Assembly (NCBI GenBank): GCA_036971615.1
Contig: JAYKKR010000007.1
Span: 806,001-870,000, forward strand
Direction: 5' to 3'
Length of the DNA stretch: 64,000 nucleotides
Source of the DNA: Amyloporia xantha
Taxonomy: Eukaryota > Basidiomycota > Agaricomycetes > Polyporales > Adustoporiaceae
Shown here: positions 37,205 through 50,200 of the stretch, in pieces
Numbering within the stretch: position 1 is the first letter of the stretch
How the letters are laid out: every line of letters begins with the position of its first letter
Made by a program: the position numbers and the translations under genes
The notes under the pieces: generated by a model
The model's input: only the letters and a program-made list of their open reading frames with translations
The model's database searches: none
Told to the model about the DNA's origin: nothing

Positions 37205-37824
37205 TCACTGAATCGGAACCTCTACACTGGCTGGGTCCTCTGCCTTAGGAACGGTAACAGTCAGGACGCCATCGGCAAGCTTCGCTGAGATACTGCTTGT
37301 GTCGATAGGCCGCGGCAGGAAGACAGTACGCGAGAATGAAGAGCTGCCACTGAAGAAACGTTCAGTGGACAGCTGAGTCTGTTCTGGCCTTGCGGCTACG
37401 GCATTTGTGCCTATTGCACATTGTCTTGAGCACTGTATGTCTGAAAGGAAACTCGGAAGTGTGACGTACCTTCTGCAGCCGCCGCTGTCGCGCCCGGCGA
37501 CCCACCACCGGCTGCAACATCTGCGCCGGGCGGTCCACTCTGCCGACTGACGACTTTGCCCTCGATGGTAAGGCTCCTGCCTCCATCGCCGACGCGAACC
37601 TGAATGTTCTCCTTCTTCACACCCGGAAGTTCCGCTTCGATCACATAATTATTCCCTTCTTCGTTGATATCAACGGCGGGCTGCAAAATGGCAGGCGAGC
37701 GGAAGAATGGGTCATCAAGTAGCGAGCGATCGAGACGTCCAAATGCTGGTGATCGTCCGAGCGGTTCCTCGAGCATGCGGAAAAGAGGGCGCATTTCGCG
37801 GAAGAACTGACGAGCGAGAGACAT
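37205..37824 (-). CDS. Small heat-shock protein, Hsp20/alpha-crystallin family
   Basis: An ATP-independent holdase of about 190 residues. The N-terminal MSLARQFFREMRPLFRMLEEP is followed by DPFFRSPAILQPAVDI. The alpha-crystallin core contains YVIEAELPGVKKENIQVRV and SLTIEGKVV. After the intron (joining GAA-G to GCACAAATG) comes SGSSSFSRTVFLPRPIDTSS and SAKLADGVLTVTVPKAE. The stop is TGA 37205-37207. A low-complexity Ala/Gly loop (GADVAAGGGSPGATAAAAE) interrupts the core. The two heat-shock-element-like sites and the TATA box upstream fit heat induction. Confidence 0.93.
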
Positions 37825-37912
37825 GGTGACAAGAGTGTTCAGCGAGTAAGAGAAACCAGATGCAAGTACAAGTATACGATTTGTTGGACATCTCGAGGCG
37901 CAGTACCAGAAG

Positions 37913-37922
37913 CCTTATATAT
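37913..37922 (-). promoter_or_regulatory. TATA box of the HSP20 gene
   Basis: ATATATAAGG on the minus strand lies 89 bp upstream of the start codon at 37824. It is one of the clearest TATA boxes in the window and is consistent with a stress-inducible gene. Confidence 0.65.
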
Positions 37923-37950
37923 GAGACTGCAGCAAATCCAGTGATAGCGA

Positions 37951-37963
37951 GAACACTCTAGAA
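37951..37963 (-). promoter_or_regulatory. Heat-shock-element-like site 1
   Basis: The minus strand reads TTCTAGAGTGTTC, three 5-bp-spaced units TTC-nn-GAG-nn-TTC. This is one mismatch from the consensus alternating TTC/GAA array bound by Hsf1. It lies about 127 bp upstream of the HSP20 start codon. Confidence 0.6.
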
Positions 37964-38113
37964 CAAGTCCAAGCCCGGTATATTTTAATGCCAATTCACC
38001 ATCAAGAGTTCAGCCGAAATCGTGGTAACCAGAGAAGGTGGAGATTCTGGAGAACCAGCTGAGGGTCGCCTGCAGTCAGCATAGGGCAGTGAGCACGATC
38101 GAGAGTAATCTCA

Positions 38114-38126
38114 GAAGACTCCAGAA
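38114..38126 (-). promoter_or_regulatory. Heat-shock-element-like site 2
   Basis: TTCTGGAGTCTTC on the minus strand has the same TTC-nn-GAG-nn-TTC pattern as site 1. It lies 290 bp upstream of the HSP20 start codon and 300 bp from the SGF29 stop. Confidence 0.5.
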
Positions 38127-38421
38127 CAGACGCGAGTAGTCTCGGAACCACCCGTTCCGTTTCTAGCTCCGAGCGGCCAGTTCCGAGACTAAGGAGCAGA
38201 TGACGGAAATATCCGAAAGACGTCACTTCAAGTCTTCGACCAATTTTCTACATATGGCATTGCCAATTTGTGCGACAAGTCTTATCAGCCCATATTTTTA
38301 CACAAGCTCACGACTATAGTAATCCGAGGCCAGAGCCGTACACGTTGTCTCTCATAATTCGGAGGGCCTGATCAAGACCTGATATAGGCGAACTCACTCA
38401 TATTCAAGAGAGGAGATTGCA

Positions 38422-39766
38422 TCACGTTGCACCAGGCCATTCCACTACCCACTGCGCCGACACCATATGTTCCTGATCGTCATCATCTTCGAATTTTAGC
38501 TTGTATGTCCTCGAAGATGGACCGGTCTACCGGGATCCTTTAGCCCGTGCGAGAAAGACGAGACAAATTGAACACTCACTCGTCCAGCTGGTTGCAAGTC
38601 GCTTGGACTGGCGACGACTTCCGCCCGGTAGAAACAACTCGTATCAGGGTAGAGTGCCATGACTGTCGAGCCGGCTGCGAATTCTGGATATGCATTCAGA
38701 TGTGCAGCACTATCCGGTGGTGCATTGAGATCTGGAAGAGGGATTATTGCGCGTAATGTTGTATTGTAACATCTGCGACGACGTTCTTAATCTCGGATGC
38801 CGCGGTGTACGCAGCGTGTGCACTCACTGTCCCGGTTGGCCGTCCTCTTGTGGCTCTGGGTCTTGCACTTCATATCTGTACCCAGATTCAATTCCACAAG
38901 CCTCAAAGACATATTGGTACCTACCTGTTCTTATCTTGGTTGATGCACTTGGTAACAACGGCCAAGATCCACTCGCCCTCGTCCTTGCCACCAGCAACGC
39001 TGTCTGCTGCTTTACTACTGGAGTTCTGAGGAGGGTGAAAAGCGACTTTTCGTTTCTCCTGTAATGGCAATTGCTTTGCTAGCGCCTCTCTACGTGCTTT
39101 AGGTTCACGAGAGAATGGTATCTGTGGTTGTGGTCCGACCGAGGTGCGCGGTGGTACGGTGATAGACACGGCCCGAACAGCTGGATTGGAAGGTGCCGGC
39201 GCTGACGGAGGGACCGGTGGGGGTGAATGAGCTCGGGGACGCTTGTTCCGTTTCTCTAGACAAAGACAATAATCTAGTCGTTGTCAAAATTGTCAACGGC
39301 GGGCCTGACCTGGTGGAACAGCTTCAGAAGCTTTGCGTAAGGCGATAAGAATCCCGAGACGTTCAATGACATCATCAATGGCTCTGTTGAGTATGAGTGG
39401 CCCGCCAATACTTTATATTGGTGAAGTTGTCTCCTACTCTACATCTTTTTCCGCTGTGGTCTTTATTTCATTGAGCCCGGATGTCAATTTCTTGTAAATA
39501 CTCTTGACACTTTCATATCCTTCGGCCGGTAAATTATCATCGGCCGGCCAAGCAGAGAGTAGTCTGTTCACCCGACCAATGGTCTCTACGGTTGCGGGAT
39601 TATTCTGCACTGAGGAGAGCCTAGACAAGGATGCCGCTGCGTGTGACCAGTACTCAACTTCTGCAGTGTCGTAAAAGACAAGTAAGTGTGAAATCCACAA
39701 CAATTGTCTAGAAGCCAAACCTTCTGAAGATGCGGGGCGTTTAGAAGCTCCTCGTCTATTCGCCAT
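38422..39766 (-). CDS. SGF29: SAGA complex chromatin reader Sgf29
   Basis: Sgf29 binds histone H3 trimethylated at lysine 4 through a tandem Tudor module and anchors SAGA. The start is ATG 39766 (MANRRGASKRP). An N-terminal helical part includes YWSHAAASLSRL, AEGYESVKSIYKKL and RAIDDVIERLGILIALR. A Pro/Ser-rich linker leads to EGEWILAVVTKCINQDKNRYEVQDPEP. The rest is recovered by splicing: IIPLPDL, AAGSTVMALYPDTSCFYRAEVV and YKLKFEDDDDQ-VVEWPGAT. Aromatic residues in FYRAEV and the D-rich second Tudor strand fit the ligand cage. The stop is TGA 38422-38424. Seven exons are needed. Confidence 0.9.
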
Positions 39767-40140
39767 TCTGTATGGTGTGGCGGGATTTGGTGAGACGTTC
39801 CGATTATCACGGGCAGGAACAAAGGGGGAGAGGACAAGATGCGGGGATGGTCTGTACGGCACCGTGATCGCTAAGATCCGAGATCGCGATCGGCGATTTC
39901 TGTACTTAACGGTTCCAGCTTTTTGAAGAGTTGAAGAATGTACTCGATTGGAGTAGTGAAAATAATGGGGACTACACAACGCGTCTCTGCCGCTTACATC
40001 AAGGCATACGCCAGAAGAGTCAGTGAGGAGTGAGTTCACGGTGGTAGGGTCGTACTGTAATTCAGCATTTGCATGATATTTCCGTACATTCACCGGCGTA
40101 CACGCACATAGCGAAGCGATACATTGATAAGGAACGAAGC
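39767..40140. other. Spacer and SGF29 promoter
   Basis: This 374 bp lies between two minus-strand genes. No gene is supported; a longer overlapping ORF on the minus strand reads through without an ATG. Confidence 0.4.
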
Positions 40141-41251
40141 TCACAGCCGTGTTACAGACCACATCAAGATGTAGAAATTCGCACCCTCATTGACCCCATA
40201 GTCCTTTCCGTCAATCTCCACGAGCGATGTCTCGACCTTCACGGTTCCCTTCTTGAACACCACACCGTCCCACAGCTCCGTCCAGGTCTCAGGAGAATGG
40301 CAGAATGGATAAGTACCGTTATTGCGAAGGGGCACATCCATCCTGTAGCCCTTTACGTCTCTTGCACCGTGCGCACCGAAGATCAGGGAGCCTGGCTGAG
40401 GAGAGAGCAACCCGGCGAGAGAGCGAGCGAGCTGGAGCTGTTGTGGTTCGTCGAATAGGTGAAAAAACAAGGACGCATGTATTGCAGAAACATGACCAAG
40501 GAGAGGGGTCAAAGTGGTCAAAGAAGACAGCGCGGGAACAGGTGCCTCCGGTGGAGAGTAGAAAGGCGGTGCCGTTTTCAGGAATTCCTGGTCGAGCGCA
40601 TCACCGGGGACGAAGTGTGCTGGGAACTGCTCTGGAGTTGTCTTGAAGAGCTGGTGGCCAAGCGGCCAGAACCCTTTGCATGAACGGTCTATTTCAGACT
40701 TCAGAGGTGGATTGGCTATAATATTCTAACCTGCTTGAATGTCGGAGGCGACTATGTTCTCAACAGGAAAACCGTCCGCAACAGCCTTACGTGTGTCGCT
40801 GCCAACTTCGGTATATTTTATAAGCTCGGATGTATGTCTCAGTGTAATGGTTACTCACCGCAGCAGCCAATGTCAAGAAAGATCGCACCTTGACGCTCCT
40901 GGCCTAGCTTCAAGAACTGGCTATACGCGGGAAGAATAGCAATTTTGAGTCTAAAAGACGATTATAAGCTCAGACACTGGGGTACTGCGTCCGAAACCAT
41001 CACTTGGTGAAGACAAAAAGGCGAATGCATCCATAAGGGAAAATCTGAGGGGAACAGCAGTCAGATTTTGGTTCGTCGCTAACAGCGGGCAGTGAGCCAA
41101 ATATCATTGGGGATGTCACCTTGTACGCGTCCGCCTGGACTTTCATGATGTGCTCTTTCAATAGTTTCTCATCCGAGATGCCGGTCTGAGTTTGGAAGAA
41201 TTCGAGCTCCTGGTCCGTGAGGGAGTAGTGTGCATCGAGTGGATGAGCCAT
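40141..41251 (-). CDS. SAM-dependent methyltransferase-fold protein
   Basis: The start is ATG 41251 (MAHPLDAHYSLTDQELEFFQ). KIFPYGCIRLFVF and AYSQFLKLGQERQGAIFLDIGCC follow. The LDIGCC piece completes a SAM-binding motif I of the class I fold across an intron, then VADGFPVENIVASDI. The C-terminal half (FHLFDEPQQLQLARSLAGLLS, GSLIFGAHGARDVKGY, FCHSPETWTELWDGV and ILMWSVTRL) resembles fungal methyltransferases of unknown substrate that occur as single genes or in secondary-metabolite loci. No backbone gene is adjacent here. Introns are numerous and some inner exon limits are uncertain. Confidence 0.75.
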
Positions 41252-42894
41252 GCTATGGGCCGGAGACTGATGGCAAGCGATGAAACAAGGTTCGACGTGG
41301 GGACTTCAATATGATAGTGTTGGGATTAAATACTCAAATGGAAATCACTCGTGATTACCTCGGGTAATGATACCCAAAAGACACTCTTTCCCGAGCCGGA
41401 CAAGTGTCCAGCGGGCCGTGGAGGTATCGGGCCCCTGTGGGTGCGGCATCATGGCTGATTCTGTTTAGCTGAGGAAGGAAGTCATTCAAGTCAAGTCCAA
41501 GAGAGACTAGTAAAAAGTAGAATCTCACCTCTCAATGGCGCTAGGATCAGTTCGCGCCGTTACTAGGCTAAGAAAAGTCGGAAGTGTCTTGTAATAGATT
41601 ACCTGTCCGCGCATGGCATAATGCTTAAGTAGACACGAGAAAGGATACATATGTGTGGTGGTTCAGGCTGCATGGTACGCTCAGATGGGCGATAGTAATC
41701 ATCGGGGCCCGACGCTTCGGCACAGATTAATCATCATCTTTGACAGCTGCTGCGCCTGCGAGTGAAAACAGTGAAGGACGTCTAGGTCGTATCCAAATAG
41801 GCTATCTGATCGAGTCAGTTCAGCTCTGCCCAGTCGGTCAACCTGGAACCTACTAGTCAAAACGTCTCAGACTTGCGGTCAGGTGCGACAGTGATCCACT
41901 GGCATAAACAAAAGTTCCCGCTGGACTCAGTCCGTTCACTTGTTGTTGTAGAATAGTTGTCTGTGATTCAAACAAATGTCAATGTTCCACTTGTTTGCCA
42001 TGTAGTAGCGAATGTCAACCCCTTTTCGGTAGTTTCCCCAACATCAGCGACAGAGAATCACTGCGCACAGATTATACGTAAAACACTTTCAAGTTAAAAC
42101 ATCGTCCTCAGGCTGTGATAAGCTGATGCAACTGTGCGCACAGGTTAATACCAAATAAGTCCCTCAGTTTGATAGTGGCAAGCGAGTGATGAGGTGCAAC
42201 TCCTTCTCACTTTGCGCAGTCTGCTAGAGTCTGCATCACATGGTCATGCAGAGCTAGGACTAATAACTGGTGGCTGAAATGTCTCGAAAACTGCGGTAGT
42301 CTTTCAGGATGGCCCAAGCCCCAGTGTGTAGTAGTCCTCGTGCTCGGTGCACAGCATACTGCCAATGGGCGTCAGAGGGTAAAGGATGTGCGTGGCGGTG
42401 GACACACGTACTGTGAGCAATAACGATACTACAAAAATATACAAGGCTCCGGGTTTCTAGTCAGTCAGTGAGTCCATTTCAGATGTCAAGCTCCTAGACA
42501 CTTCGGCCGAAATACAATCATGCGCCATAATGACGGTCCTCTCCTCCCGTAAAAATATGGTCGGCCTACGGAAGACTAATATGTGCCTAGGCATCGTTTG
42601 GAGCGCGAACATTGCTCATTACCTCTGGTGATAACTCCGTGGCATTGAACCGCAAACCGTCTCGTCTGAGGCAGCAGGTCATCAAGAGGGCTCGTTATAC
42701 GAGCGCATGGCTACATGATACAGTATGATTACTATTACAGGATCGGTTCTTACTTGGCTAGCATGCAAAGTTCGGGGTCACGCACGTAACGAGGGATAAT
42801 TCCAGGTTTTATGTCGAACCAGAATCAGGTTTCATACCAGCAGATGGAGCGAGCTTTCTGAGCGATACGTCATAGACAACTAAAGATGATATGT
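41252..42894. other. 1.6 kb intergenic stretch without supported gene
   Basis: No ORF above chance length and no splice-linked coding pattern was seen on either strand. A small imperfect inverted repeat (CAAACAAATG...CACTTGTTTG) sits near 41969-41997. It may hold a non-coding transcript, but nothing is demonstrable. Confidence 0.4.
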
Positions 42895-43869
42895 TCAGCA
42901 TGGTCGACTGCAACAGGCGAGAGGCGGAAAGGCTTCACCTTCCTCGATTTTTTTGATGTCGTACTTGAGACTGTCGTATCTGCGGCGAAGAGTATCATTT
43001 TTGAGATTGAGCTGCGTTGCATTTGTAGATCGTCTTCAATGTCAAGCAACTACATGATAAGGGGGAAAGGAGGACAGACCATAGAAAACCCGGCAAAAAG
43101 GTCTTTTACAAAGATCGATATTCGGATGGGCTGCTCATAGTCGCCCAGAGTCACTGCATTGACAGCCAAACGAGACTGTGGTGTAAAATAACAACATCAA
43201 CTAGGCATGCGCAAAGCATTGATCTGCAATCTTACCAACTCGTTAACTAACGATATAAGGGCATGCAGATAGTCTTCAACGCTCAATGCGAATCTATCTT
43301 GCCATTCTTCCTGAACTAGTTATGCCAAGTGATCATGTGTCAGCCCGACGCTGCTAAGTTTCTCCCTGGATAATACATCGTACTTCCCAGCACTTCACTC
43401 GCTCGAGACAAGGAGAGTAAAGTACCACTCTTCAAAAATTCGACTAGTGTTGCGGCAAAAACAGCATTACGGAGGGAGATCGACCACATGTCTTTCCATC
43501 GCCAGAATTGATTTGAAGGGATCAATCCAGCAACGGCAGCTGTAGTTTCGCGGCAGCTGAGCAGCGTGGGCTGCGTGGATTCCAGTAAGCTCGGGACTGG
43601 AGAGGTCAATATGAATAGTCAATAGGCAGGACGGTGGTAATACGTTGTATACTTACTCTTCTCAGTCGGAGTCGAGTGTATTTTGTTGAGCATCCCGCTC
43701 AGAGTACGAGTCTTCTTGTCAAATTCAGTGACTTGGTCCTTGATTTTCTGAGAAGTCGTAGAGGGGTCTGAGGAAATCCCCCGCCGTCAAGCGGATTTGG
43801 AGGTACTTCTCTGAGCTCGACATCCTTGTCAAGGAGCTGGTTGATGTATTCCAAATTGTTGGCATCCAT
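42895..43869 (-). CDS. Translin
   Basis: Translin is a conserved RNA/ssDNA-binding octameric protein that joins TRAX in the C3PO ribonuclease. The start is ATG 43869 (MDANNLEYINQLLDKDVELRE). KIKDQVTEFDKKTRTLSGMLNKIHS is joined by the intron starting after AGAGAA. LIPSNQFWRWKDMWS, NAVFAATLVEFLKSG, LSVEDYLHALISLVNELSRLA, ISIFVKDLFAGFSMLNLKND and RRRYDSLKYDIKKIEE follow. The last exon reads through to TGA 42895-42897 and adds a short tail unlike animal translin (EAFPPLACCSRPC). A 31 nt intron-like segment could be removed there but is too short for this genome, so I kept it. Divergent from SEN1. Confidence 0.9.
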
Positions 43870-44289
43870 GGCGGTCACGGTAGTCTGCAAGGGAAACTGA
43901 GAGCGTGATTGACTGGACGAGTGACATTTAGTGACAAAGCGACACGGGTGACATAACGCGACTTTCGTGTGCTTAGCGCCCATATCGTCCACGAACGCGT
44001 TTGTTACAGTCGCGTTCACAAAAGCCATTTTCTCCCTTGCTTCGCTACATTCTCCCTGCAGGCTCTGCCACGGCCGCACCCCATTCTAATATTGATATTA
44101 CAGAGCTTGCACCTGTCTCTCTGTATGCTCACATTACTGGGTGAAGGACTAGCGACACACAAAGGCGACGCGCTGTGCACTGTACTCTTAGTCTTTTAGT
44201 AATATCGACGAAGGCACTTGGTGTCACGGTAGGCTCTTATACTTTCCGAGCTTGTGTGGATGAAATTTGCCCAGTAACTATCCTGCCAC
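43870..44289. promoter_or_regulatory. Shared divergent promoter, translin and SEN1
   Basis: This 420 bp separates opposite start codons (43869 minus, 44290 plus). No motif was assigned. Confidence 0.4.
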
Positions 44290-47200
44290 ATGGCCTCTTC
44301 GTCCAGTCTTGACAACGAAGTCAAAGCTGAGCTCAAGAGGCTCCGCGACACACCCGTCTCTGTTGCCACAGAAGAAGACCTGAAGCTCCTCACCAACTAT
44401 ATCCTTGGACCTCCACCGAAGCATTCGACCAGCGTTGTTCCGCAGCGGTTTGATCATTGGTTCTGCTCTCGTGCATCCGAGGTGACGGCCGAGACGGCCA
44501 AGTTCCTCATCCGATTGCACGCATACAGCACTGTTGCTAGAGTACAATTGTGGAGGCAACAACTTCAAAAATGTCTAGGACAATGTTGCGAATGTGTGCG
44601 GGGGCTGCAAGAGGCGAAGATTACCTCAAGACAGACGTGAGCTTGGTTCTATTAGCAGCAGTTCTACAGATTCCCTGATAGTATCTACAGATATTTCGGC
44701 GCATTCAGTGATGACACCTTGAAGGGATTCTACGCTGATTTTGATAACTGGGAGTTGAAATCCGTTCTTACTGGTTTGTCGGCGGCGCAGTTGGCCCCAG
44801 AGACCACGATCGATTCCGGCCGTACGTTGTCAGATGCACCACCTGCCGTCATATACCATATGTTCTCCAATCTGCATGTCTTGCAGGATCCCCGTATTGT
44901 CCAGGTCATCCAGTCCCGTCTTCCCAAGGCACCTATTTCTGAATGGCCCTCTGACTTTCCTCCACCTGGATTGTTATATGCGCTTTTACATGAACGAGAG
45001 GAGGTTCGTAATTGGGCTCATGGTCAACTCAACCTATGTAAGACAGCACCTATGCCGAAAGAAAATTTCATGCCTGTCTATCGTACAGCGATCAGGGCCG
45101 TCACAGCGATCGTATCTAATCAAGCAAATCGTCCTCCAGATATTTCAATCCCCTTCACTTTGACTCGAGACGCACCTGTTCTATGGTTGAGTTACTCTTC
45201 GGCTCTTCGCTTTGTTCCGACGCAGTTCTTTCGCCCTGGGGCACACTTTGACTTGGATCTGTGTCACGAAGTAGCTGGTCATCTGTATGACACGGGTAAT
45301 CGTAAGTCTTTCGTTCCTTATCGGATCTGAACTGCAGTTATCCACGTCGTCCTGTTAATTGACTTCCCATTTGTTTCCGCTCCAGACTTTATTGAGGTCT
45401 TGAAATGTTACCTCCTAATCCTTGCTAGGATTGGGCCGGCATTATGGGAGGGTGAGGGGTCGGAGTATCCTCAGGTCATATTCAACTCCATCAAGGATAA
45501 CCCCCGTTACCTCGAGGCTTTGCAAAAACTTACGACTCCGCGACGAGACAGTTGGCTTCTCAGCTGGATCGAGACCTATCTCAAGACCGTCGGAGACTCT
45601 CCCGTCTTCAAAGAAGTACTGCCCATTGTGATACATTTTCTATGTGAGGAACTACAACACGAAAGATTTAAGGAGTTGCGGCCTGCTGCTATGGCCATAG
45701 CTGCCAGGGTCAGTCCGCTGATGTTCTTGAGTTGCGTGGTCTGACAGCTTCGGTCTGCAGGTGCTGATGGCCGTTTTCAAGCAAGCGGAGAAAGCAACGC
45801 CAAATTTCCCGCATGATCTCGTGTGGGACATCATGGACGTCCACGCCAATATCTTTGTCTCCATTGCATTCGGCCGGGTTTATAGCGACGAGAAGTGGGC
45901 GGAAGCCCGCGCTCTGACGCGGAAGTTTATCAAATCCTCGTTAGAAAACGATATAAAGGAGATATCCACTGCAATATCTATCCTATCTGGGTCGGCTGTT
46001 CCACAGTCCGAGTCTTGGTCCCTCACCATTCGCGAACAGATGTGGAAGGAGATATACGATAGTATTCAACCTGGCGATTCTGATGGGATTGCTTTGATGG
46101 TGTCGATACTCTCCGCGGTCGCTCATGTGGATGACCTCAGAGAGTCTTCCTTTGTTGAGCGATTCGAAGTCCCGAAACGCCGCGAATCCCTTGTAGGTTT
46201 ATTGGCCAATATCAATCGCGCCTTAAGGGTTGTCCGTAGTGGGTTCGCAGAGTCAATTACAAGATACTTGGACTTGAGTCCTCCTGCGACTGTAGCCGAT
46301 CTCTTGCGCAAGCCTGAAGTTGTTATGACGGTGACCATCCTCATGCTTTCGCCTGTGGAGGCCATCCAGGAGACTGCTCAAGCTCTAGTAGGATCGGCTT
46401 TCGATGTCGAGGTCCGCCTAGATTGTTTCCGTGCATTGCTGGAGAAGTCACCGGAATCCGCACTTGCTGGCGTCTTCAACTCCTTGGGGACATATATTCA
46501 GTATGCATTTGTTGTCCCAGAAGCGTGCAGTCTCTCGAAAGCGCTGGCCCGTTGCCTCACCGACGTCATTGACGTCCTGTGCTCGAGTCCCGACGGCTTG
46601 CTGCTCAACCAGCAGTTCCTCAAGGACGGACCGGGCGCGGAAATTCCCTCTCAGCTGCCTAAATGGTGGAATTTGATGACCAAGGCATTGTCCGTCATCT
46701 TTCTAAAGACACCAAAGTGGGCGATCTATTTTGACAACGCGGAGATGGTCCTATGGATGCGCGATGCCCTCATCTTTGGTCGGGATATGCTAGCGCAGAG
46801 AAGAGTCATCGAATCCGGTGCACTCGCCCACTCTCAAAGGTCGGCGGAGGGCAACAATCGGAGACTATCTCATGCAGGGAAGAAAATGGTCGATGATCTA
46901 CAGCCCGTTCTATTGGAAGCGACACGATGGTTACGCCTTACGGACGAAGAGCTTCTCCATCAATCATTCGCCCTGCTCGAGTCTCTGCTGGCGTGTTTCA
47001 AGGAAAATGAGATCCGTCCGAAGGCAGAGTCGTTGCAGAAGTTGCAGAAGCACATTGACGATGCTCGAAAGAAAGATCCTAAACGGCCTCAGACGAGGCT
47101 CGATGCATCCCGCTTGGCAAAGCTACAAGATGCCGTCAGTGCCTTCGATGAAGAGGATGAGATTCAGATCATCTCTCATAAACTGCCTGAGCGGCAAACG

Positions 47201-50200
47201 AAATCGATGTCAAGCGGGGCGGAGGCCGTCCGATCCAAAGGCAAGATGCGCTCAGGCGTAGACCTACGAAAGCCAACACATATGGACCAGCATCAGTTGA
47301 AAGTCGCTGCGAAAGTTGAGCCCTCTGCAAAGACTAACATCACAAGCTATTTCGGTGACAAGAAAGTCGCATTGAAGTCTGCTGAACCCCGGTCAAGCAC
47401 AGATGCAAAAACTACACAAAGCACTTCGTCAAGTGTTAGTAGGCCGCAGGCAGTCATCAAGGACAAAAGAGAACCTATACGACCTGTTGCCTCAGAATCA
47501 TCTTCGAGTAGTGAGCAAGAAGACAGCGATGAGGATGGGGGCGGTGCAGGTCTAGCATCGCTCGCAAAATTGCAACGGACTCCTACGGTCAAGAAGCCTG
47601 CCGAACGTAGGCAGGTCATGCTACTTGACGTACCTACGAAAGTTCGCAATCCAGCGCTGGATCGGATGCACAAACGCGAAGATGCTCGCAGGACTCAACT
47701 GAGGCTCAAGCCAGACGTCACAGCTCTTCATCGAACCTTGCTATCATGGAACTATGATCACGAGGGGCTTAATCCTCCTGGTGAACCAATGGTGCTGACT
47801 GCAGTACCGGATACTTTCGCAGATGTCCAACACTTCCGTCGAGTATTTGAACCCATGCTACTGTTGGAATGTTGGACCCAGCTTGTGGAGTCAAAGGAGG
47901 AATCTCGAGAGACATACGAATGTCAAATATCTAGCCGTCAATTCGTTGATGATTGGGTAGACCTGGACATGTCGATTTCCGAGAGCGTGAAGAAGGACTG
48001 GAACTTGTCCGATGCTGATGTGGTACTCCTAAGACACCCATCAAGCAGAAAATGCGTTCTGGGCAAGGTGCAGAGTTACCGAGCAACACCTTTTGGAATA
48101 CAGACCACGATCCGGTGCTACGCTCGTGGGAGCGATCCTGGCCTGCAGGCGAACTCGGTCTGGCTCTTGAGCAAGGTCCTGAGGTTCGTTAGTACGGTCG
48201 GTACATGATGCCTTCTGCTGATTGTAAGACAGCCTCACCACTCTTCACCGAGAATACGCTGCCTTGATGGCACTGCCATACTATGACCTATGTGACAACA
48301 TACTGCAGGCCAAGCTCATGAGACCTACTGTCATGGACGCTAACGAAGTTCAGCGCACGATGAACACTTACAATGTCAACGAGCCTCAGGCTAGAGCTAT
48401 ATTGTATTCGCTGAAGACCGAAGGTTTCGCACTTATACAGGGGTGAGCGTTTGACGTCGTGTTGATCTAGAATTTGTCTCAACGGCGAACAGTCCTCCTG
48501 GTACAGGCAAAACTTCGACCATTTGCGGATTGGTTCATGCTTTCTTATCACAACGTCCTAAACCGACTACCTTAATTCATGCGGGTAGGAATGGAGGTCC
48601 CGCGGACAAGGAACCTGTCAAGAAAGTTCTTCTCTGTGCACCAAGTAACGCCGCTATAGACGAGATTGCGTACCGTCTTAAGGAGGGCGTGTCAGGAGCC
48701 GGTCGACGGAATGTTACGCCGAATGTCGTCAGGGTGGGCAACATCGGCAGTATGAACGTCAGCGCTCGGGATATATCATTGGAACATCTGATCGAACAGA
48801 AGCTCGATTCAAATCCCAACCTAACCAACGCCAAGGATGCTGGTAGCGAAATCACCCGTCTACGAGCGGATCTGGAGTCCGTGAAACGACTCAGACAGCA
48901 AAAGCTGGAGGAGATCACGCAAATTCATGACAATACCGCAAAAACGATGGCCCTGGAGGAAGAGATTAAGAAGCTGAACAAGCAGAAGGTCATGTTGACT
49001 CACCAATTCGACAAGCTCAAAGACAAACAAAAATCAGATTCGCGCACCCTGGACGCAACCCGTCGGAAGTTTAGGGCAGAGGTCCTTCAGGAGGCCGATG
49101 TTATCTGCAGCACGCTATCTGGCTCTGCTTATGAATACCTCGAACAGTTCGATTTCGAGTTGATTGTCATCGATGAGGCTGCTCAAGCGATAGAATTGAG
49201 TTCGCTGATACCACTGAAATATCGCTGCAGTCGCTGCGTGATGGTGGGAGGTACGTTCTACATAATTCATTGATTGTCGCCATTCATCGCAACACCTGTA
49301 GATCCTCAGCAGCTTCCCCCAACGGTGAAATCACAGGAAGTGAGTATTTGTCTTCGATACAGCATTCCGTCACTGAAGATGAACTGTGATGCAGGCGTCT
49401 AACTATGGTTATAACCAGTCTTTTTTTGTGAGATTGCAGCGACAACGTCCAGATGCTGTCCACCTCCTGAGGTATGATTATCCCCTGTAACTCAAGGGCT
49501 AGTATTCTGTCTCACACGAACTTAGTATCCAATATCGTATGCATCCCGATATCAGTCAAGTTCCCAGCCGTCTCTTCTATCTAGGCCGACTACAGGATGG
49601 ACCGGACATGGCCATGAAAACAGCTAGACCTTGGCATTCTAACGAGAAATTAGGGACTTACAAGTTCTATAACGTAAGCAGTGGCCGTGAAGAGACCGGA
49701 AACAGACACTCTTTCATAAACCGTGCCGAATGCAAAGTGGCGATAGCATTGTATAACCGACTGCGACGCGAATTTTCATCATTCGATTTCGACTTCAAAG
49801 TTGGGATCATTTCCATGTATCGAGGACAGATAGTCGAATTGCGTCGTGCATTCGAACAACACTTTGGCCAAGCTATTTCCGGGACTGTGGATTTCAATAC
49901 TGTAGATGGTTTTCAAGGTCAAGAAAAGGACGTTATCATTTTATCATGTGTCCGTGCAGGGCCCAATGTTCAAAGCGTGGGTTTCTTGCGGGGTAATTGT
50001 TCACATTGGCTATGACCATGGCGCGTATCGCTGACTGAGGCTTTTAGACACCAGACGAATGAATGTGGCCTTGACCCGTGCTAAGTCATCTCTCTTCCTT
50101 CTTGGGCATGCCCCGACATTGGAAAGAAGTGATGAAACATGGCGTAACATTGTGTCTGATGCTAGGACAAGATCTTGCTTAGTCGACGTAGGTTCAAGTC

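Noticed and set aside
42895..42945. A possible 31 nt intron at the translin 3' end
   Set aside because: Shorter than any credible intron here. Reading through gives an intact stop.
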